From NCBI GenBank assembly GCA_002633025.1, contig NMRB01000137.1, positions 464,744 to 528,743 of the forward strand: a stretch of 64,000 bases of DNA, given 5' to 3'. Source of the DNA: Notospermus geniculatus (lineage: Eukaryota > Nemertea > Pilidiophora > Heteronemertea > Lineidae). A program made the translations under genes and the position numbers. The notes beneath the pieces were generated by a model, which was not told the origin of the DNA, did not search any database, and worked only from the letters and a program-made list of their open reading frames with translations. Each line of letters starts with the position of its first letter. Positions within the stretch are counted from its first letter, which is position 1. This document shows, in pieces, positions 55,979 through 64,000 of this stretch.

Positions 55979-56509
55979 ACGAAAAACTAATATTTTTCTG
56001 AAGGCAGAACGTGGTCTCTTTGGCGTCAGGAATGTTGGACTGGTAGTTTTGCAAATTCCACTAGGCATTCTAGGGGTAGCCCCGACGTTCGCGCCACATG
56101 ATGGTCCTGTGGTGGCAGTTCTACTCGTACCGGTCGTCTTGACAGTTTGAGTTGCTGGGCTGAAGACTGCAGGGTCTACGATGTTCTTGGCTGTAGTAGA
56201 TGGCGAGGCGAGACTAGGACATGTGCCCTCTGGGTAAATGGTAGGGTATGACCCAGGTTTTAGCTCCAATTTGTTGGTCAAACCCATCTCCCACTTCACA
56301 CGATTTTCGAAACAGCCGGGGTGGAAGTGGTCACTGCATATTCGTGATGAGGATGACGGCCCTGCCCAACCACTGTACGTTCGACGCACAAACCTGCTCC
56401 AAGTCAAACGGACATTCAAAGAATCCGGGAACTCGTGGAGAGATCTTACTCCACGGTCTGCACGCTTGCTGCATCCTGCAACCGTGCAGGTATACGGCAT
56501 TATTTTCAA
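55979..56509 (-). CDS. THAP-domain exon (probable first coding exon)
   Basis: Start at 56509 or at MPYTC nine bases later. Residues 1-~95 form a C2CH THAP zinc finger: CTVAGC, LHEFP, W.RFVRRTYSGW, ICSDHF, CFEN, and LKPGSYPTIYP with the final Pro. A Ser/Thr/Pro-rich linker follows, and a CGT|GTGAGT donor ends the exon. THAP domains bind DNA and derive from P-element transposases. The same strand and spacing support a fusion to the transposase-like exons at 51.2-54.5 kb. Confidence 0.8.
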
Positions 56510-56823
56510 AGGAATTGCAGCTGTTCAGACAGAAGAACTTCGTAGTGTCGTGAGCAGCAGCAGACGAAAATTGTGCGTGTGCATGATCATGCGTGCAGTG
56601 ACCGGATGTTTTCAGGTCTGCCTCTTGTGACGTCACATCGGTCATGGGCGTTTGGTCTAAACGTCAGCGTCAGTTTTTCGGCGGCCTGGGGCAAATTTCG
56701 ATAATTTTTATTAAATACATGATTTTTGCGGAATTTTTTTTATCGGGTATTCATCAGCGCTCAGTAATGAAGTAATTTGTGTACATAACTTATGAATTGT
56801 CGCGACGGCTGGAGGGACACTTT

Positions 56824-57910
56824 AAGTAGGTCATGAAGTAGGTCAGTTCAAACATACACTTCATTAACTAATAGTTTGATACCAAAAATGACTACCTTGG
56901 CTCAACTGGTGTTTAAGTAGGTCAGTAGGTCATGGAAGTAGCTCAGTTCAAACCTACATTTTATTACGTTTAGTTTGATACCAAACATGACTACCTTGGC
57001 TCAACTAGTCTTTAGGTAAGTCACTGGGTCATGGAAATAGGTCAGCAGCGCCACCTATTATTTTAGTTTTGCACCAGACGTTTTGTGGATACATCTTCAC
57101 TGCGAAGAGTTTTCAACAAGAGGCCCATGGGCCTGGCGCTCAGCTGACAGTTGACATGAGGTGTAGTTAGGTGTAATGAAGCATGCTAAAGGAGAGGTTG
57201 AACTGTAAACTGACTGTGTCCAATGGATGTTATAAAAAACAAAGAGCATGACACCTTGGCTTAACTGGTCTTTAGGTAGGTCACTAGGTCATGGAAGTAG
57301 GTCACTTCAAACCTACAGTTCATTACCTTTAGTTTGATACCAAACATGACTACCTTGGCTCAACTGGTCTTTAAGTAGGCCACTAGGTCATGGAAGTAGG
57401 TCAGTTCAAACCTACACTTTATTACATTTAGTTTAATACAAACATGGCTACCTTGGCTCAACTGGTCTTTAAGTAGGTCACTAGGTCATGGAAGTAGGTC
57501 CGTTCAAACCTATACTTCATTACCTTTATGATAGTTTGATACCAAGCATGACTACCTTGGCTCAACTGGTCTTTAAGTAGGTCACTAGGTCATGGAAATA
57601 GGTCAGTTCAAACCTACACTTCATTACCTTTAGTTTGATACCAAGCATGAATACCTTGGCTCAGTTGGTCTTAAGTAGGTCACTAGGTCATGGAAGTAGG
57701 TCAGTTCAAACCTGAACTTCATTACCTGCTGGTCTTTAAGTAGGTCATGGAAGTAGGTCAGTTCAAACCTACATTCATTATCTTTAGTTCGATACCAAAC
57801 ATGACCACCTTGGCTCAACTGGTCTCTAAGTAGGTCACTAGGTCATGGAAGTAGGTCAGTTCAAACCTACACTTCATTACCTTTAGTTTGATACCAAACA
57901 TGACTACCTT
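56824..57910. repeat. ~98-bp satellite, block 2
   Basis: Same unit as 49420-50560, with a ~205-bp insert (about 57042-57250) carrying AAGAGGCCCATGGGCCTGGC. The block and its insert are nearly repeated at 62211-63060. Both immediate flanks of the 4200-bp element read TACCTT. Confidence 0.9.
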
Positions 57911-60900
57911 TATGGCAAGCCGTTTGTCCATTTATTAGAAAAACCAGGTTTTTAAATAAAAAACATGGTTTTTATGTTATCTAAGAACATGGTTTTTCAT
58001 TAAAAACGTGGTTTTTCTGATACAAAAACCATGTTTTGAGCCCCTGCACTAAATAACCGTGTTTTCCGCATGAAAAACCTGGTAATTCTTGCCCAATTCT
58101 GAAAAACCATGTTATTCAAGTAAATGACTAAGTTCTTCAGTATCGTGTTCAAGAAAACATGGTATTTTGACAAAAAAACGTTTTTTAAAAAAAACATGGT
58201 TTTTCATTTTGTAAAAAACAGTTTTTTTATAACAAAAAAACTGGTTTTTCTCCCATCAGTAAAAAACTAGGTTTTTTAAACAAAAAACCTGGTAATTCGC
58301 TCCCTTGTAGAAAAACATGGTTTTTCTACCAGAACTTTCTCATTCTACCTCGTCATCACACGAGACCATATACAAATTACTGCACAATATCTCAAAAGGT
58401 TTCCTGGGGACGAGGTAGAAAGTGCAAGTTTCTAAAACCTGTGCATTCAAAGATCACCCTCGTCCCTATACACAGCTTTTCTCCACATTCTGGCAGTAAT
58501 GCCAGTAGGCCCTTTTATCGGAGCAACGGAGTCTATAAATACATCGCCCATTGACATCCCCGGCTTGTTAGTAGCATGGTTATAGCATGGTTATTGTTCA
58601 CGAAGTGACGTTATTTTCGTGTCACATCATTTCTTGTCACACGGGTTTATTCACTTAATATAGCACCAATTGGCACGAAATTTCACTAATAAGTGTAATG
58701 TAACGCCAAGTTACGTCTCTTATAGTAGAATTTACATATTATTCGCGTTTTTTCGAGAAATCGACACTTTTGTTTGGGGCATAATCGCCGAAGTATGGAC
58801 GAATGTATACATCATCATGAAACGGCATTTTTAGCTCACCCGTGAGCTTTTGTCGTCAGTCAGCGTCCGTCGTCGTCGTCGTCGTCCGTCGTCGTCGTCG
58901 TCCGTTAGCAGGGCACGTTTCGTAACCGCTGGAGCTATTGATCTGAAACTTAGTACGTATATACCCCTAGGTCAGGTGACCTATGACACCAAGTTTCGGT
59001 CCGATTCGATTCTTGGCTTGGCCTCCAGGTGGCCAAAACCAAAAACACAAAAAGTGCAATAACTCCTGAATTAATGACTGGATCTTCTCCAAATTTTTAT
59101 CATAGGTATATCTAATTAGGATACATAACATATGTAACGGGTTTTTGATTTGACCTACTTTTTAAGGTCACAGAGGTCAAAGTTCGACAAAAGTAACGAA
59201 CCTGCCGCAGTTCTTAATTATTTCACCGAGAGTCTTCATATCCTGCATAAATATGTATTGGAGGGGTACCTTCAAAAATACCGAGTTTCGGCCCGATGGG
59301 GCATCCAATATGGCCACCAGGTGGCGTAACCTGAAAATCATCCAAGTGCTAAAACTCAGGAACGGCTTGACCCAGAGTGCTCAAACTTGATATTTACCTT
59401 CCTCTTGATGACCTTTACATGCACATCAAATTTCGGCCTGATTAAACTTCCAATATGGCCGCCAGGTGGCGTAACCCGAAAATCATCAAATGTGCTATAA
59501 CTCAGGAACGACTTGACCCAGAGCGCTCAAATGTGCCATGTGGCTTCGTCTAGATGACCTTTACGTGCATGTGACGTTTTGGCCCGATCGGACATCCAAT
59601 ATGGTCGCCAGGTGCCATAACCACAAAATCATGGAAGTCCTACAACTTGGGAATGACTTGACACAGATTGCTTAATTATAACTGACATACACCTCTCTCT
59701 GTCATTACGCTATTATGTTCAAACGGGTGAGCACATGGTCCATGGACCATTTCATTGTGTACAAAATAATGAGAGCATGCAAAAAAATCAGAAGAATATA
59801 TCACCTTTACACAACGATGTGTATCACGATCTCCTCCCCGACTGATTTTGAACCGTATGTAATCCTTCATCACCGAGAAATAAGCAGAAAAGTCCAGTAT
59901 TGCCCCGTAGCAGACGAGTCAGGTCGCCATTTTGTTTGATCCAAGCATAACCGACGTGTATGGAGATACGATGTGTGTACACACATATAACACGAATGTT
60001 CAGGTAGCCTCTTGGGACTAAAATAAAGGGATGCCTTATGGATGAGTTGATAATTGGGGTCAGTGTTGATGGTGAATATAGGCCATCGCCGCATTTGGGT
60101 TATCAGTATATTGTCCAGTTGGTTCAGTGTTACGGCTATGGTTGTCTATGACCATGGGTTCGAGCCCGGGTGGTGGAAGAATTTTTTTTCTCCATTTCTT
60201 TTCTTTTATTCACAAAGATTTTCTCTGTTTGGATGTAAGGACTTGTCCTGCTATCGAGTTCCTTTCCGCTGCACAAACCAAACATCTATACCCCAGCAAC
60301 TAGGCCTAACTGCAGTCTCATGATCTGAACGTCACTTCGTGAACCCGGTCGCCACCAGGCTTGTTCTGCATTGATAGTCGTCATATTATATACATCTAAA
60401 CTGCACGGTACGACCACGAGGAATGTGAACTGTTCGGATGTTTTTTTATATTGTAGCCTATGCCTGCTGGTATGTGACAGTAACACGCCTGTGTTGAAGT
60501 GTTATTTTCGCCCCGGGAGTTTCAGGGAGTTCTCGTCTTTTGTAAGCTCCTTCAACATGTTAATCAAAATAGTGTTTCCGGTACGCTACCTAGGCCCAGG
60601 CCTAGGGCTATATGTTGGCCAACGGATAATCATCGTTATTTCGGCATGCACTCTTTTGTCGGTCCAATGGGGCTATCCAGGGAAAACTAAACCTCCAGAT
60701 GGCTCTGCTGTACTATAAGTCCTAGTGTCACTGTTTGCAACATGGCAGAGTATGGAAAGTGGACTGTTCAGAAACTTAAAAATTAGTTATCAAACAGAGG
60801 AGCGTCACTTACAGGCAGAAACAGGCAGAAAAAGTGATCTATGTAATCATTTTCAACCTCAGATGCCTCCATCATTGACGTAATCATCATATCAGACTTG

Positions 60901-62110
60901 ATATTTTGTCCATCACTCTCTTAGTCATGGCACAAATCGGCTCCTATAATCAGTTAACACCTAGAGCAATAGAAACAAGTTCTACCCTTAGGTTTTTATA
61001 CCCTAGAAATCAAATGAGCTGATTATTTTTGATCTGAGAAGTTTGGGTCATGGTGATATCGACGTTCGATATCACGAAATTTGATATTTTGAGAATACTT
61101 GCCACACTGTCAACTGATCAATATGAAACAAGTCTAAATTCATGCCTGCTTATCCAAGAACAGGACTGTGGCAAAATTCTCAGCCTCTTGTGTCCGGGTG
61201 ATTGAGATATCATGAGATTTTGATATTTTCAAACTTGATAATTTGCAATATCTCTGCCCGTGGTTGAGGTAGAGACATGATATCACCCACACTTAGGTTA
61301 TTGAGCATGCCCATTTCGATTATGCAATGACCTTGATGATTAGGTCAAGGTCAAACTTGATAATTTCAAATGTCTCTGTCTGTGGTAGCAGTGGAGGTTT
61401 GATAAAACCCATAATAAGTTATTTAGGATGCCAATTTCGATTATGTAATAACCCTGATGATCATTGGTCAAGGTCAAGCTCAGAGGTCAAGGTCAAACTT
61501 CCCAAAGAACTGATAAACAATGAAACTCACTGAACAGAAAGTGGATAGTATAACTTATAGTACAGTAGAGACCCCTATTATCGAGCGGTTGAAGCATATT
61601 CTGGATAGCCCCATTGTCCACTGCCCAATCGAAGTGAACGAACAACGCAGCCCACGTTGGACACTTTCTTTCGAAAGGTACATTGTACATATGTAGCCAA
61701 CCTCTTGGGACGTGATGCGAATTAGAAAAACCATATTTTTTTTAAAAACCAGGTTTTCTTTAAAAAACATGGCTTTCTCTGAAAAAAACATGTTTTTTTT
61801 GTAAAAAACCATGTTTTTCTCTAAAAACTATGTCTTTTATGAAAAACCATGTTTTTTACCATAAAAACCATGTTTTAACAATCCAATCAAAAAACCATAT
61901 TTTTCACTAGAAAAAACATAGTTTTTCGTTGAAATTACCATGTTTTTCATCAAAGGAGTGGAAAAACCATGTATTTTGCAAGAACAACCAAGTTTTTTTT
62001 ATAAAAAAAACATGTTCTTAGATAAAAGAACCATGTTTTTTAACATAAAAACCAGGTTTTTTTATTAAAAAACCTGGTTTTTCTAATAAATGGACAAACG
62101 GCTTGCCATA
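57911..62110. mobile_element. 4200-bp TIR element with 6-bp target duplication
   Basis: Ends TATGGCAAGCCGTTTGTCCA / TGGACAAACGGCTTGCCATA, flanked by TACCTT at 57905-57910 and 62111-62116. Subterminal regions (57940-58330, 61715-62080) are arrays of AAAACATGGTTTTT and AAAACCTGGTTTTT palindromic words. The interior contains the nested 58828-59750 element, a tRNA-like box pair near 60125-60175 and a CAGTAGAGACCCC end at 61495-61620. No transposase was recognised, so it seems non-autonomous. Confidence 0.85.
58828..59750. mobile_element. AGCTCACC-ended element, intact-looking copy
   Basis: From TTTTTAGCTCACCCGTGAGC to the palindrome ATGGTCCATGGACCAT. Inverse of 47747-49052 without the nested MITE. 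Confidence 0.85.
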
Positions 62111-62116
62111 TACCTT

Positions 62117-63285
62117 GGCTCAACTTGTCTTTAAATAGGTCACTAGGTCATGGAAGTAGGTCAGTTCAAACATACACTTCATTAGCTTCAGTTTGATACC
62201 AAACATGACTACCTTGGCTCAAATGGCCTTTAAGTAGGTCATGAAGTAGGTCAGTTCAAACATACACTTCATTAACTTTAGTTTGATACCAAAAATGACT
62301 ACCTTGGCTCAACTGGTGTTTAAGTAGGTCAGTAGGTCATGGAAGTAGCTCAGTTCAAACCTACATTTTATTACGTTTAGTTTGATACCAAACATGACTA
62401 CCTTGGCTCAACTAGTCTTTAGGTAGGTCACTGGGTCATGGAAATAGGTCAGCAGCGCCACCTATTATTTTAGTTTTGCACCAGACGTTTTGTGGATACA
62501 TCTTCACTGCGAGGAGTTTTCAACAAGAGGCCCATGGGCCTGGCGCTCAGCTGACAGTTGACTTGAGGTGTAGTTAGGTGTAATGAAGCATGCTAAAGGA
62601 GAGGTTGAACTGTAAACTGACTGTGTCCAATGGATTTTATAAAAAACAAAGAGCATGACACCTTGGCTTAACTGGTCTTTAGGTAGGTCACTAGGTCATG
62701 GAAGTAGGTCACTTCAAACCTACACTTCATTACCTTTAGTTTGATACCAAGCATGACTACCTTGGCTCAACTGGTCTTTAAGTAGGTCACTAGGTCATGG
62801 AAGTAGGTCAGTTCAAACCTACAGTTCATTACCTTTAGTTTGATACCAAACATGACTACCTTGGCTCAACTGGTCTTTAAGTAGGCCACTAGGTCATGGA
62901 AGTAGGTCAGTTCAAACCTACACTTTATTACATTTAGTTTAATACAAACATGGCTACCTTGGCTCAACTGGTCTTTAAGTAGGTCACTAGGTCATGGAAG
63001 TAGGTCCGTTCAAACCTATACTTCATTACCTTTATGATAGTTTGATACCAAGCATGACTACCTTGGCTCAACTGGTCTTTAAGTAGGTCACTAGGTCATG
63101 GAAGTTGGTCACTTCAAACCTACGCTTCATTACCTTTAGTTTGACACCAAGCATGACTACTTTGGCTCAACTGGTCTTTAAGTAGGTCACTAGGTCATGG
63201 AGGTAGGTCAGGTCAAACCTACACTTCATTACCTTCAGTTTGATACCAAACATGACTACCTTGGCTCAACTGGGCTTTAAATAGT
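62117..63285. repeat. ~98-bp satellite, block 3
   Basis: Continues block 2 beyond the 4200-bp element. About 62211-63060 repeats 56824-57560 nearly base for base, including the 205-bp insert, so it is a segmental duplication on top of the satellite. Confidence 0.9.
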
Positions 63286-64000
63286 CCGGTACATACTCTC
63301 CGCCTGACTCGAAATCACGGACCCTCGCATCAGATGGGAAGGGGTTAATAGGCCTATATCACTTAGGAGTCGAGATGGATGTTGTATTAGACCTACTCGG
63401 TGACAATGGGTTAATACCAGATAGGCCTGCAATTGGTGGTGAAGTGAGATAGATATCTTTTGAGACGTATTGGGTGGGAAGGAGTTAATATGGGAACCCA
63501 ATCCACGACTGACGTCACTAATGGTGGATGAAGTGAGAAAGGGCATAATATGGAACTTCATAGATCTGGCGATGCTGTCCACCATTAGTAGCTTGCCATT
63601 CAATACAACAGGGTATTTTGTTGAACATGAACGTCCTTGAAGAAGGATAAGCCGCGGCCGGGACAGAACTCGTCTCTTCTCGGTTTATCAAATGAAAACA
63701 AATAAGACAAAATCTATAATGATTGTCGCCCTGTCGCGTTCTGGAGAGCGATGTGTCCTGAACTTCACCTGATGAAACCGCGAGTCCCCAGTCCCTTCGT
63801 CGTTGATGGTCCCAATCAAACTAAAGACATGTCATGCTACTGGAATGTGTGAAATATAAGGAATTTTTATTGTCATACGCAACAAAAACAGCCATTGTCG
63901 GAGGCTCGAAATGACCAATGAGAAGCCGATTAGAGATCGAGCAGTGAAAAACAAGGGGCCGACGATATGCCTCATTCGGCTGATAGCACCAAAATTATCA
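63286..64000. other. No gene supported
   Basis: Unique-looking sequence; a minus-strand frame at 63277-63603 has no recognisable domain or splice sites. Confidence 0.4.

Overview
This is AT-rich eukaryotic DNA, most likely from a marine invertebrate (a deuterostome such as a hemichordate, echinoderm or amphioxus is my best guess). The host parts hold spliced exons, nested foldback and TIR elements, tRNA-headed SINE units, satellites, THAP and P2X7-type domains, and many AGGCCTA tracts. Two single N characters (1148 and 38909) look like assembly joins.

The central feature is a decayed Polinton/Maverick (adintovirus-like) integrated virus at about 2.9-23.0 kb. Genes on the plus strand (2.98-11.27 kb) are mostly candidate virion genes: a repeated C-terminal-domain family, several conserved Polinton-associated proteins, a coiled-coil membrane protein, the major capsid protein, an HNH protein and a small membrane protein. 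Genes on the minus strand (22.97-11.26 kb, converging) are a packaging ATPase, two Polinton-associated proteins, a DDE integrase with a chromodomain, a zinc-finger-headed family B DNA polymerase, a RING protein with Asn repeats, and a deoxynucleoside kinase fused to an HNH module. No cysteine protease was recognised and no terminal inverted repeats were found, so the ends may be lost. Stops or frameshifts break the capsid, ATPase, integrase, polymerase and several other genes. The polymerase also carries a 2407-bp near-identical tandem duplication. Fourteen of seventeen genes start at the hexamer TAAATG, which resembles the poxvirus late-gene initiator.

Flanks. 1-2.8 kb: minisatellite and an AGCTCACC-ended repeat family. 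23.4-26.1 kb: short-word repeats and hairpins. 26.1-34.0 kb: candidate minus-strand host exons among a palindromic 28.6-29.1 kb array and a 3.6-kb nested inverted repeat. 34.3-36.2 kb: TIR element around a 145-bp tandem array. 37-42.4 kb: tRNA-like units, a Gag-like ORF cut off at an N, and MITEs. 43.1-47.2 kb: minus-strand helical-protein exons. 47.7-50.6 kb: AGCTCACC element and a 98-bp satellite. 50.58-51.01 kb: P2X7-like last exon. 51.2-56.5 kb: an eight-exon minus-strand THAP/DDE-transposase-like gene. 56.8-63.3 kb: satellite split by an exactly delimited 4200-bp TIR element with a 6-bp target duplication. 63.3-64 kb: nothing recognised.

All calls come from reading the sequence and from remembered family features; no database search was run.
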